Of a stretch of 64,000 nucleotides of DNA, positions 7,885-19,186 are shown piece after piece. The notes under the pieces are model-generated. The model was not told the DNA's origin and searched no databases. It saw only the letters and a program-made list of their open reading frames with translations. The translations under genes were made by a program, and so were the position numbers. The DNA comes from Glaciecola sp. 33A. GTDB taxonomy: Bacteria > Pseudomonadota > Gammaproteobacteria > Enterobacterales > Alteromonadaceae. Each line of letters opens with the position of its first letter. Position 1 is the stretch's first letter. The DNA lies in NCBI RefSeq assembly GCF_002836745.1, contig NZ_PJAR01000040.1, forward strand, positions 124,001 through 188,000, written 5' to 3'.

Positions 7885-9040
7885 ACTATTTAAGGTGGCC
7901 GACCTGCAGCCAGGTATGTTAGTCAGTAAAGTAATTAGTCAACATGGTCCGGTTAAAATCCGAACAGTAGGAATGATCCGCAGTCTTGAAATGATCAAGG
8001 GCTTAACTAGCATGGGCGTGACTGAAGTTGAAGTCGACTTGAGCCAGAGTTTAGGCTTGCTTGATGCCACAACAGCCGACATAGAAGTTGAAGCTGAGGA
8101 AGCGGTCACTAAATTAACACCAACACAACAGCTGCTGCAAAATGAAAGGCGGTCTGCCAAAGTCAATAATGAGGGCAGTCCGCAGTACCATCGTTCGTTG
8201 TTTATGCCCTCTATGGATACCTTACCTTCGTCTTGGGATTTGTATGGTAAGAATATGTCGTTGCTCTTGCTGTTAGTCGTCGGTGGTGTTTGTGTTGGTT
8301 GGAACATCGCTTCCATTCCTCACTGGTTGGCTTTGTATAAAGATAAAGACTATGTGGTTATCGATTATCAACCAGTAAACACGCCTCGAAAACCACAGGA
8401 CGTCAGTTCCGATGATGATAACCGAACAGCAGTGATGAATGAGCAGAGCAACAATGCCTCAAACGAAGATGCCAAAGTGTTAAAAAGTAACGCTAATAAT
8501 GATAATGTCGAGGGCCGTTCTCAAATTACAAATTCACCGCCGCCAGAGCAAACAAATAAGTCAGCGGGGCAAGAAGCGGAGCCCATCGTATTAGGTTACT
8601 TACCGAGTGGTAATAACAGTCAACAAATACTAGATAGCATTACAAAAAAACAGGCTGAAGGCGAATTAATTGAGCCTATTTCAAGTCAAAGCGACTCAAA
8701 TGTATCTGCCGCGTTATTAAGAAAAATAAATAAAGCGATTGCTGATTTGAATAACAATTCAGATGTGGCGCCGGTTAATCCGTTGGCCGCTAGTTATGAT
8801 GATTTGCCAAGAGTTGACCAGCTCTCTGTTGCTATTCAAACACAAATTCCAGCAATGGTATTCAGCGCTCATATGTATTCATCGAATAGGCCGGAACGTT
8901 GGGTTAGAGTTAATGGTAGACGCCTAGTCGAAGGTGACTTTATTGCACAAGACTTGCAGCTGGTAAATATAGAACCACAAAAGGTGATTTTGTCTTTTAA
9001 AGATGAGGTGTTCACCATGAACGCTTTATCCGACTGGTAG
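7877..9040 (+). CDS. GspB-like protein with DUF3391-type N-terminus
   Basis: 387 residues from ATG 7877, with GGGAGG 6 nt upstream; it overlaps the end of gspA by 8 bp. Residues 1-60 resemble the DUF3391 domain normally found at the N-terminus of HD-GYP proteins (LQPGMLVSKVISQHGPVKI…) and align with the same segment of the HD-GYP gene next door. One membrane segment lies at about 127-148, followed by a low-complexity Asn/Ser-rich periplasmic linker. The C-terminal domain (about 318-387: PERWVRVNGRRLVEGDF, then a beta-rich end) resembles the GspB domain that helps assemble the type II secretin. The assignment as GspB is from this domain plus its pairing with gspA. The DUF3391 fusion is the odd feature. 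Confidence 0.72.
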   Translation: MLKLFKVADLQPGMLVSKVISQHGPVKIRTVGMIRSLEMIKGLTSMGVTEVEVDLSQSLGLLDATTADIEVEAEEAVTKLTPTQQLLQNERRSAKVNNEGSPQYHRSLFMPSMDTLPSSWDLYGKNMSLLLLLVVGGVCVGWNIASIPHWLALYKDKDYVVIDYQPVNTPRKPQDVSSDDDNRTAVMNEQSNNASNEDAKVLKSNANNDNVEGRSQITNSPPPEQTNKSAGQEAEPIVLGYLPSGNNSQQILDSITKKQAEGELIEPISSQSDSNVSAALLRKINKAIADLNNNSDVAPVNPLAASYDDLPRVDQLSVAIQTQIPAMVFSAHMYSSNRPERWVRVNGRRLVEGDFIAQDLQLVNIEPQKVILSFKDEVFTMNALSDW

Positions 9041-9105
9041 GTAAACAGCAAAGTGCAACAGTATTGCAAACTGTGCACTTGCTTGCACAACATAAATTGT
9101 TTGCG

Positions 9106-10365
9106 CTACTGTGGCAGAAAAATACGCTTAAAAAATTTGTCTAAATTCATACTAAATTCTTCCGGTCTAACGCCAGTTAAAATATAGTCATCAGATTGGT
9201 TCAAATCGACTCGATGAACTGCCGTATGCAGTTGTGTTTGCATGCTATAGAAAATCATGACTATTGGGTTTAGTGGCTGTTTACTATTGCGTTGACTTAC
9301 GATACCCAACTGTTGGCTCTGTAGTTGCACCAATGACCCTACTGGATGCAGTCCAATGGTATTGATAAACTCATTCACTAAGTCACTATTCAGCGTCTCA
9401 TCGCTCTCTAATTGATGCAGTGCCTCAGTTGCAGTAACCGAGCATTGATGATGGCGGTTCGAAATCATTGCGTCATAGCAGTCGACAATCGCTGCCATTT
9501 GAGAATACACACTGATCTCGGAAAGCGTTTTTGCTTTGGGGTACCCGCTGCCATCAACACGTTCATGGTGATTTGCAATAACATCGAGCACGATAGGTGG
9601 TGTATCACTTAAGCGCTGGGCTATCTCGATACCAATATCGACATGACTCCTCATTATAGCCCAGTCGGTTTCATTCAACTCGGCGGTTGTGTTTAGTAAA
9701 TCGCGGGGCAGGGATGCCATGCCTATATCCATTAGCAAGCCAGCCATGGTTAGATCTTCAATTTCAGCTTGCGACATTCCCCTTGAACTAGCGAACATAG
9801 TCAATAATATTGCACAGTTGATAGCATGCTCTGCTAAATATTCACTTGAGTCTTTCAGCATGAGTAGACAAGACAATGCATCAACGTTATCAAATACCGA
9901 ATCAATAATATCTTGAGCTAGCTTACTCAAGTGTTCAATGTTGGGTGTTGAGCCAGAGCGTAACTTCGCCACGAAGTCCTTTTGTACATTTTTTGCCTGT
10001 ACGTACAATTTATCAGCGTCTTGTAATGCTTTTTGATGTTGCCCAGTATGCACAATACTGGTCAGCTTATATTCTTTTATTGGCGAGGCGGTTGTCGCGT
10101 TTGACGAAACGTTGTTGGCGTTTACAGTAGGGTCTGCAATGTGATTTTCAAAATGCGGCTCTCGAGCAGCAAGAGCATGCTCTACTATTTTACTTTTATC
10201 AAAGTCGACTTCAATTTCCAATATTCCTTTGCTTTTAAGGGAATCTAAAATAGCGGTAGTTTTTATTAATCCTCTACTTTTAATACGGACGTTGCCTTTC
10301 TGCTTGACCACGTTCTCGACATACATGCCTATAGTTAGTTCGGAAATGGAGATAGTTTTAATCAT
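9106..10365 (-). CDS. DUF3391/HD-GYP domain protein with altered HD dyad
   Basis: 419 residues. The DUF3391 domain spans about 1-65, a linker follows, and an HD-GYP domain covers about 145-345. Visible HD-GYP residues are H180, H241, H266-H267-E268, D271 and G274-Y275-P276. The expected His-Asp dyad reads Met212-Asp213 (LLMDIG instead of LLHDIG; Met codon at 9730-9732). Active HD-GYP enzymes hydrolyse cyclic-di-GMP using a metal centre that includes this His, so activity may be lost or changed and the protein may act as a sensor. I start at Met 10365 because DUF3391 begins there; the frame extends to an ATG at 10431, and neither start has a clear ribosome site. It is convergent with the gspB-like gene. 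Confidence 0.8.
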   Translation of the reverse strand: MIKTISISELTIGMYVENVVKQKGNVRIKSRGLIKTTAILDSLKSKGILEIEVDFDKSKIVEHALAAREPHFENHIADPTVNANNVSSNATTASPIKEYKLTSIVHTGQHQKALQDADKLYVQAKNVQKDFVAKLRSGSTPNIEHLSKLAQDIIDSVFDNVDALSCLLMLKDSSEYLAEHAINCAILLTMFASSRGMSQAEIEDLTMAGLLMDIGMASLPRDLLNTTAELNETDWAIMRSHVDIGIEIAQRLSDTPPIVLDVIANHHERVDGSGYPKAKTLSEISVYSQMAAIVDCYDAMISNRHHQCSVTATEALHQLESDETLNSDLVNEFINTIGLHPVGSLVQLQSQQLGIVSQRNSKQPLNPIVMIFYSMQTQLHTAVHRVDLNQSDDYILTGVRPEEFSMNLDKFFKRIFLPQ

Positions 10366-10525
10366 ATATATACTATTGAATCTCGAATAACCGTAATGTA
10401 ATTGATTTGTTAACTTTAAGCTATAACCCATATTGCAAAATTAATGACTACCGCAAACCATCGGCCTTTTGCGGCATATCTAAATTTATATATAGGTATA
10501 AAATTCACCCAATCTGATTAGATTA

Positions 10526-11125
10526 TTATAACCAAGCGGCACGTTTTTTCTCAAATGCGCTGATGCTTTTGTTAAAATCGAGAGTTTGCCCAATCGCATC
10601 TAAGCCCTTGATCATATTTTGTTTGTGATGCTGCGCAATCTCAAATTTATAGCTGCTTTCACCTACCTTTACCGTTTGATTTGGCAGATCGATATGAAAA
10701 ATCACGTCTGGGTTACTGGCAACATGTTCAAACAAATCGTCCATTATGTTGCTTGAAAGTGCAATTGGCAAAAGTTGATTATTAATACAGTTACTGTAAA
10801 AGATATCCGCTAAACTGGTCGCAATAATGCAGCCAAAACCGAAATCAGCTAGCGCCCAAGGAGCGTGTTCGCGGCTTGAACCACAGCCAAAGTTCTCACG
10901 TGAGAGCAGCACATTTGCTCCCTTATGCTTCTCTTGAGTTAGAGTAAACTCGGGGTTTAATTCCTGTTCATGTAAGTCTAAATAGCGCCAGTCATGAAAT
11001 AGGTGCTTACCATAGCCTGAGCGGGTGACGCCTGTTAAAAATTGCTTTGGGATTATTTGATCGGTATCAATATTGGCTTGGTCTAATGGTGCGGCCTTGC
11101 CGCTTAATTCAGTAAATCCTGTCAT
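10526..11125 (-). CDS. leuD: 3-isopropylmalate dehydratase small subunit
   Basis: 199 residues. The N-terminal DQANIDTDQIIPKQFL and the swivelling-domain motif LLSRENFGCGSSREHAPWAL are diagnostic of LeuD. With LeuC it isomerises 2- to 3-isopropylmalate in leucine synthesis. Start at 11125: ATG lies one base after the leuC stop, and GGAGAA in the end of leuC serves as ribosome site. A longer frame from 11155 is unlikely. It is the last gene of leuABCD, and no obvious terminator follows before the HD-GYP gene on the same strand. Confidence 0.95.
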   Translation of the reverse strand: MTGFTELSGKAAPLDQANIDTDQIIPKQFLTGVTRSGYGKHLFHDWRYLDLHEQELNPEFTLTQEKHKGANVLLSRENFGCGSSREHAPWALADFGFGCIIATSLADIFYSNCINNQLLPIALSSNIMDDLFEHVASNPDVIFHIDLPNQTVKVGESSYKFEIAQHHKQNMIKGLDAIGQTLDFNKSISAFEKKRAAWL

Positions 11126-11126
11126 C

Positions 11127-12527
11127 TTATTCTCCAAACTGTCTTGAATCTGCAAAACTACCCGTTAACGCCGCGGCAACCGCCATTTCAGGACTCACCA
11201 AATGGGTTCTTGAACCCCGACCTTGGCGCCCTTCAAAATTTCGGTTACTGGTAGATGCGCAGCGATCACCTGGTTGCAGAACATCGTCATTCATGCCTAA
11301 ACACATAGAACAACCTGGTAATCTCCACTCAAAACCGGCTGCTTTAAAAATGACATCTAATGCCTCTTTTTCTGCTTGTTCTTTAACTGCCACAGAGCCT
11401 GGAACAACGATGGCGGTTATGTGACTTTTCACTTTACCTGAGGCTGCGACTTTTGCAGCGGCTCTTAAATCTTCGATGCGGCTGTTGGTACAAGAACCAA
11501 TAAAGACATGAGATATATTAACGTTATCCCAGGTTTGTCCAGCTTCTAAGCCCATGTATTTGAGCGCTTTGACGGCGGACTCTTTTTCGATTGGATCGTC
11601 AAAATCATCAGGCGAAGGGATTGCTTGGTTAATTCCAATAACTTGCCCTGGGTTAGTTCCCCAAGTGATTTGTGGTTGAATATCTTTGGCTTGCAAAGTC
11701 ACAACGGTATCGAATATAGCGTCCGCATCTGAGGTTAATGATTGCCAGTAGCTAACGGCATCATTCCAATACGCGTTGCTTGGAGCAAAGTCTTTGTCTT
11801 TTAGATAATCGATAGTTTTCTGATCAGGTGAAATTAAACCGGCCTTCGCACCAGCTTCAATGCTCATATTGCAGATGGTCATGCGTTGTTCCATCGACAA
11901 GTCGCTAATCGCTTCGCCACAATATTCAATCACATAGCCAGTTGCACCAGCATGGCCAATTTTCCCTATAATTGCCAAGATAATATCTTTTGCTGTGACC
12001 CCAATCGGTAACTTGCCGGCAACCTCGATTTGCATACTCTTGGCTTTGCTTTGTTTCAATGTTTGAGTGGCTAACACATGCTCAACTTGTGACGTACCTA
12101 TGCCAAATGCTAGCGCGCCAAAGGCACCGTGTGTAGCCGTATGGCTATCGCCACAAACTACCGTCATACCAGGATGAATGAGGCCAAGTTGTGGACCTAT
12201 GACATGTACAATTCCTTGGTTTTTGTGACCAACCGGATAAAGTTGGATGTTGTGTGCTGCACAATTATCTGCCAACGTTTGTAGTTGTAATTTATTTTGC
12301 GGACCACACGCATCAAGCGCTAAAGAACGTGTCGATATACTGTGGTCCATCGTGCCAAAAGTAAGGTCAGGACGACGTACTTTGCGATTATTTTCATTCA
12401 AACCAGCAAAGGCTTGTGGTGTGGTCACTTCGTGAATGAGATGACGGTCTATGTACAATAAGGTGTCTTCACCCAGTTGTTCTACGATGTGTGCATTCCA
12501 CACTTTGTCATAAAGAGTTTGAGCCAT
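11127..12527 (-). CDS. leuC: 3-isopropylmalate dehydratase large subunit
   Basis: 466 residues, the standard LeuC length. It has the aconitase-family motifs [41 protein letters not shown] and [11 protein letters not shown]; the cysteines in SCTNS and GCSMC hold the 4Fe-4S cluster. It is the catalytic subunit with LeuD, and its cluster links it to the Isc system also encoded in this window. AAGGAAG lies just upstream of the ATG, 20 bp after the leuB stop. Confidence 0.96.
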   Translation of the reverse strand: MAQTLYDKVWNAHIVEQLGEDTLLYIDRHLIHEVTTPQAFAGLNENNRKVRRPDLTFGTMDHSISTRSLALDACGPQNKLQLQTLADNCAAHNIQLYPVGHKNQGIVHVIGPQLGLIHPGMTVVCGDSHTATHGAFGALAFGIGTSQVEHVLATQTLKQSKAKSMQIEVAGKLPIGVTAKDIILAIIGKIGHAGATGYVIEYCGEAISDLSMEQRMTICNMSIEAGAKAGLISPDQKTIDYLKDKDFAPSNAYWNDAVSYWQSLTSDADAIFDTVVTLQAKDIQPQITWGTNPGQVIGINQAIPSPDDFDDPIEKESAVKALKYMGLEAGQTWDNVNISHVFIGSCTNSRIEDLRAAAKVAASGKVKSHITAIVVPGSVAVKEQAEKEALDVIFKAAGFEWRLPGCSMCLGMNDDVLQPGDRCASTSNRNFEGRQGRGSRTHLVSPEMAVAAALTGSFADSRQFGE

Positions 12528-12547
12528 GATTCTTCCTTAACTCTACA

Positions 12548-15215
<2,668 letters not shown>

Positions 15216-15311
15216 GGTATTTGCCTTTTATTCATTTGACCGGTTGCTTGTTATCGCGACATTAGCGACGCACTTATTCGAATCTGATCCACATTTTACT
15301 GGGGTATAAAA

Positions 15312-15336
15312 CAAAAAACCCGTGCTTTGCACGGGT
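15312..15336 (-). terminator. leu operon attenuator (rho-independent)
   Basis: Read on the minus strand, the stem CCCGTGC / GCACGGG (15329-15335 with 15319-15325) has an AAA loop and is followed by a run of T. The 5' arm CCCGTGC is also complementary to GCACGGG at the end of the leader peptide frame (plus-strand CCCGTGC at 15364-15370), giving a mutually exclusive antiterminator. It lies between leuL and leuA. Confidence 0.9.
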
Positions 15337-15360
15337 TTTTTTGTATATTAACTATAAAAC

Positions 15361-15444
15361 TTACCCGTGCAATAAGTTCGCCAAGAGTAATAGCAGCAGC
15401 ATAGAAATCAAAGAATATTGATTTTTTGATGATAAAATTTTCAT
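15361..15444 (-). CDS. leuL: leu operon leader peptide
   Basis: A 27-codon frame, shorter than usual gene-finder cut-offs, starts at ATG 15444 behind AAGGGGC. It reads MKILSSKNQYSL, then I-S-M, then six consecutive leucine codons (CTG CTG CTA TTA CTC TTG), A-N-L-L-H-G and stop. Ten leucines of 27 and the run directly before the attenuator are the hallmark of a leucine attenuation leader. The last codons (GCACGGG overlapping CAC GGG, just before TAA) form the antiterminator arm. A ribosome reaching the stop codon would cover that arm and let the terminator form, whereas stalling in the leucine run leaves it free. The peptide itself probably has no other role. Confidence 0.92.
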   Translation of the reverse strand: MKILSSKNQYSLISMLLLLLLANLLHG

Positions 15445-15482
15445 ATCTGCCCCTTTTTAAAGAATTTTCTTTCGATGTTCCA

Positions 15483-15511
15483 ACTCTACTGTGGTAAACC
15501 AGTTGGGTCAA
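15483..15511 (-). promoter_or_regulatory. sigma70 promoter of the leu operon
   Basis: On the minus strand TTGACC (plus 15506-15511), 17 bp, then TAGAGT (plus 15483-15488) lies 38 bp before the leuL start codon. The -35 matches 5 of 6 consensus bases and the -10 matches 4 of 6. Confidence 0.7.
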
Positions 15512-15521
15512 CAGTTCAATT

Positions 15522-15544
15522 ACATAAAAGCAGACCTTTTATGT
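15522..15544. promoter_or_regulatory. inverted repeat upstream of the leu promoter
   Basis: A perfect 9-bp inverted repeat ACATAAAAG-CAGAC-CTTTTATGT lies 10 bp upstream of the leu -35 box and 9 bp past the glcB stop. It lacks a strong T-run, so it could be an operator for the leu promoter (for example for an Lrp- or LysR-type protein) or a weak glcB terminator. Confidence 0.4.
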
Positions 15545-15553
15545 AAGTTATTT

Positions 15554-17827
15554 TTATATCTTAAGGTTTTTAAGTCTAGCCTTCATTTCTCTACGACGAG
15601 CATGTAACAATGGCTCGGTATAACCTGAGGGCTGTTCTTTGCCTAAGAAGATAAGGTCCTTGGCAGCTTGAAACCCAATTGAATCGGCTAAGTCAGGCAA
15701 CATCGGAATGTATTCGGCATCATTTTCATTTTGACTATCAACTAGTATTGCCATTCGTTGTAATGACTCATTAACTTGCTGAGTAGTTACGATCCCATGT
15801 TCAAGCCAGTTGGCAATATGTTGACTACTTATCCTTAACGTTGCGCGATCTTCCATTAAACCAACACCGTTTATATCGGGTACTTTTGAACAACCGATAC
15901 CCTGATGTACCCAACGCACCACGTATCCCAAAATACCCTGTACATTGTTATCAAGCTCTCGTGTGACTTGTGGTGAACTTAATTCTGCATCTTCGGCCAT
16001 TAAAGGGATTTCTAATATGCTATCGATGTAAGTCAAATGCGAGTTTTGCTTATCATTTATTATGCTTTTCTGCTGCTCAAATACATTAATTTGATGGTAA
16101 TGTAAGGCATGTAACGTGGCTGCAGTAGGAGAGGGAACCCATGCCGTGTTTGCGCCAGCTTGTGGGTGTCCAATTTTAACAGCCATCATGTTGGCCATTT
16201 GTTCTGGAATTGGCCACATACCTTTACCGATTTGTGCTCTACCAGATAGCCCAAAATTGAGTCCTGTAGCTACGTTAGCTAGCTCGTAAGCATGCAGCCA
16301 AGGACGTGCCTTTATTTCCGCTTTAGGTGCAAATGCACCCTTTAGCATAGACGTATGTATTTCATCACCCGTACGGTCTAAAAAACCCGTATTAATGAAT
16401 ACGACACGCTCATTCGCGGCTTCAATACAGGCACCTAAATTGAGACTGGTTCTGCGCTCTTCATCCATAATCCCTATTTTTATGGTGTTCTTGGGCAAAT
16501 CGAGTACTTGTTCTACGCTGCTAAATAATCGATTCGTAAAGGCAACTTCATCGGGACCATGCATTTTCGGTTTGACAATATAAATACTGTTTTCTTTGGC
16601 ATTTTTAAACATGCTATTGTTAAGCAAGTCATGTTTAGCAATTAACGATGTAATCATCGCATCCATTATACCTTCCGGAATTTCTTCACCTTCAAATAAA
16701 ATGGCGTTATTGGTCATTAAGTGACCAACGTTGCGAATAAACATTAGGCTTCTACCTGAAAGTGTAATGCGTTCATTTGCCAGCGTTTGATATTCACGGT
16801 CTGGATTCATGCTTCGCGTAAAGGTTTTATCTCCTTTGATAAGTTGGATCTGTAAGCTTCCTTGCATCAATCCTAACCAATTCTGATAAACCAATGTTTT
16901 ATCTTCAGCGTCAACAGCTGCCACGCTATCCTCACAATCCATAATAGTTGTTAAAGCGGATTCTAGCGCAATGTCTTTTACTGTGGCCGGATCTGTTTTA
17001 CCGATGGGGTGCGAGTTATCAAACTGTATTTCGGCATGTAAGCCGTTATGACAGACGACGATCGCGAGCGGGTTGTCTATTTTGCCTTGAAAGCCAACCA
17101 ACTGAGTTGGGTCTTGTAACGTCGTCTTATTGCCATCAGCTAGTGTGACTAACAAGCCGCTATCATTGAGTTGGTATTGCAGACTCCCAACGTGGCTGCC
17201 GCTAACCAATGGTAAAATGCTGTCAAGATACTCTCTGGCTTTTAAAATTACCTTATTACCACGGATCGGGTTGTATTGACCTTTTGCTTCTGCACCATCA
17301 GCATCTGAAATAACATCAGTGCCATACAATGCGTCATAAAGACTCCCCCAGCGAGCATTAACGGCATTCAGTGCATATCTAGCATTGTTAATTGGCACAA
17401 CAAGCTGTGGCCCAGCCATAGTGGCTATTTCAGGGTCAACATGTTTTGTTGCTATTGGTCTAGGAGTAAGGGCTGCTTGCAAGTAACCGATGTTGCTCAA
17501 AAAAGTTTTATATTCATCAGCCGACGCGTTCGGCTCATTACAATGAAAATCATTAATTTGTTGTTGTAAGGTTTCACGTTCTCTCAACAATGCTTTGTTT
17601 AGTGGCATTAAGTTTTCAAGGACTTGTTCGAAACCTTGCCAAAACACGGTTGGCTCAATTTGCGAATTGGGCAGCGCACTTGATTCTATAAAATCAAGCA
17701 ATTCGCTGGCCACTGATAGTTTGCCTTTTGTCACGTATCTTTGTGCAGTCGTCTGCTCATTAACACGTGATGCGCTGGTTCCGTTGTTACCAGATGGACT
17801 TGTCGTCTTTGCTGAAATCGTTGACAT
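15554..17827 (-). CDS. glcB: malate synthase G
   Basis: 757 residues, somewhat longer than the usual roughly 725 because of a Ser/Thr-rich N-terminal extension. Signature regions are MPLNKALLRERETLQ, IMDCEDSVAAVDAEDK, GLNFGLSGRAQIGKGMWPIP, TAWVPSPTAATLHALHYH and NGVGLMEDRATLRISSQHIANW, which contains the catalytic aspartate region. It condenses glyoxylate with acetyl-CoA to malate, the second glyoxylate-shunt step. I start at 17827 (Met3 of the longest frame) because GGAG lies 7 nt upstream, whereas at 17833 it would be only 1 nt away. It is on the same strand as the LysR gene and aceA. Confidence 0.94.
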   Translation of the reverse strand: MSTISAKTTSPSGNNGTSASRVNEQTTAQRYVTKGKLSVASELLDFIESSALPNSQIEPTVFWQGFEQVLENLMPLNKALLRERETLQQQINDFHCNEPNASADEYKTFLSNIGYLQAALTPRPIATKHVDPEIATMAGPQLVVPINNARYALNAVNARWGSLYDALYGTDVISDADGAEAKGQYNPIRGNKVILKAREYLDSILPLVSGSHVGSLQYQLNDSGLLVTLADGNKTTLQDPTQLVGFQGKIDNPLAIVVCHNGLHAEIQFDNSHPIGKTDPATVKDIALESALTTIMDCEDSVAAVDAEDKTLVYQNWLGLMQGSLQIQLIKGDKTFTRSMNPDREYQTLANERITLSGRSLMFIRNVGHLMTNNAILFEGEEIPEGIMDAMITSLIAKHDLLNNSMFKNAKENSIYIVKPKMHGPDEVAFTNRLFSSVEQVLDLPKNTIKIGIMDEERRTSLNLGACIEAANERVVFINTGFLDRTGDEIHTSMLKGAFAPKAEIKARPWLHAYELANVATGLNFGLSGRAQIGKGMWPIPEQMANMMAVKIGHPQAGANTAWVPSPTAATLHALHYHQINVFEQQKSIINDKQNSHLTYIDSILEIPLMAEDAELSSPQVTRELDNNVQGILGYVVRWVHQGIGCSKVPDINGVGLMEDRATLRISSQHIANWLEHGIVTTQQVNESLQRMAILVDSQNENDAEYIPMLPDLADSIGFQAAKDLIFLGKEQPSGYTEPLLHARRREMKARLKNLKI

Positions 17828-17942
17828 TGGCATACTCCGTTATTTTGTTTAATACAGTTTAGGGAATATCGCGGCAGTTTTTTAGTTTATGTATAATATG
17901 TTTGTTATAGATACTGTGAATGCGGGTCTGCTAATATTCCCT

Positions 17943-18896
17943 TTAGGGCTGTGGCTCACTATTCATTACGTTGGCTACGTCAGTAATTAGTCTTCGTAAC
18001 CAAATATGTCCGGCATCATGATGTAATAAAGCACTCCAAGCCATCTTCAATGCAATGGGCGGAATATCGAAAGGAGGCTCGACAACAATAATACTGGGAT
18101 CATCTTTAAATATTTTGGCTGCTTTAGTGGGTAATGTTGCTATCAGGTTTTGTGTTTTAGTTAACTGCAGTGCTGCGTGATAATGACGTGTAAAAACTCG
18201 GATTTCTCGCTGTTTTCCTATTTTAGTAAGCTCAGCATCAACCCAACCTAGCTTTTGAACTTCGTTGGGGTCAATGCCAACGCCAACGCCAAAGCCTGTT
18301 TTACTGACCCAAATATGCTGACCTTTCAAATAAGCTGCTAGATCAAAATTATGTCTCATGGGGTGGTCACTGCCGATAACGCATGAAAATGAATCGTACC
18401 AAATAACTTTTTGATGGAACGACAGAGGTAATTCTTCGAAGCGATTTATCGCCATGTCGACTTTGCCTTGCTCTACATCGTGAAATGTCACATCACTTGG
18501 TGTTATCAGATCTAAGCTAATATTGGGTGCTAAAACTGCAAGTCTGCCAATGAGTTCAAGCAGCAATGTTGATTCAGCGTAATCGCTGGTCATAATTCTA
18601 AACGTACGTACACTCGTTGCAGGACTAAACTCAATGTCAGGTTGAATGCAGGACTCTAATTTACTCAATACGTCACGAATAATGGGCTGTAATTCCAACG
18701 CGCGTTTGGTTGGGGTCATGCCATCGCTAGTTCTGACTAACAATGGATCTTTAAATAAATCTCGCAGTCGCTTTAAGCCATTGCTCATCGCTGGTTGGGT
18801 AATACTAAGTTGGTTAGCCGCCTTGGTGACGCTGCCTTCTCTTAATAAAACATCTAAGTAAACTAATAGATTCAGGTCGACTTTTGCGATATTCAA
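17943..18896 (-). CDS. LysR-family transcriptional regulator
   Basis: 317 residues with a TTG start. The winged helix-turn-helix occupies about 1-65 (VDLNLLVYLDVLLREGSVTKAANQL, then TQPAMSNGLKRLRD), followed by a substrate-binding-like effector domain (about 90-305). The N-terminus resembles the NodD/LeuO-like LysR branch. It sits between glcB and aceA on the same strand, so control of the glyoxylate shunt or acetate metabolism is a reasonable inference; the effector is unknown. LysR proteins often control a neighbour, but all three genes here point the same way rather than being divergent. Confidence 0.87.
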   Translation of the reverse strand: MNIAKVDLNLLVYLDVLLREGSVTKAANQLSITQPAMSNGLKRLRDLFKDPLLVRTSDGMTPTKRALELQPIIRDVLSKLESCIQPDIEFSPATSVRTFRIMTSDYAESTLLLELIGRLAVLAPNISLDLITPSDVTFHDVEQGKVDMAINRFEELPLSFHQKVIWYDSFSCVIGSDHPMRHNFDLAAYLKGQHIWVSKTGFGVGVGIDPNEVQKLGWVDAELTKIGKQREIRVFTRHYHAALQLTKTQNLIATLPTKAAKIFKDDPSIIVVEPPFDIPPIALKMAWSALLHHDAGHIWLRRLITDVANVMNSEPQP

Positions 18897-19091
18897 TATG
18901 TTAATTCCAATGTCAATGGTATAAAAAGGGTGTACAAATTCAGAAGTGAAATTAAGTTGTAAAGCTCATTCACGTAAATGATAATAATTTCTTATTGATC
19001 ATACAACCACAAACGACAAAAGATTGATAATACCTTGGTAGGGGAATCGTGATTAATTTGATTTGTATCATCGATTTTTAACATCTAAAGA

Positions 19092-19114
19092 CAAAAAAAC
19101 GCCCCGAAGGGCGC
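19092..19114 (-). terminator. terminator of aceA
   Basis: On the minus strand GCGCCC-TTCG-GGGCGT is followed by seven T residues. The stem has a stable TTCG tetraloop. It lies 73 bp past the aceA stop and isolates aceA from the LysR gene. Confidence 0.9.
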
Positions 19115-19186
19115 TGAACAAGAGTCGTTGTTTTGTTCGATGTTAACGTTGCGTCACATCAAACCCTATGTTTAAAAAAAAGAATA

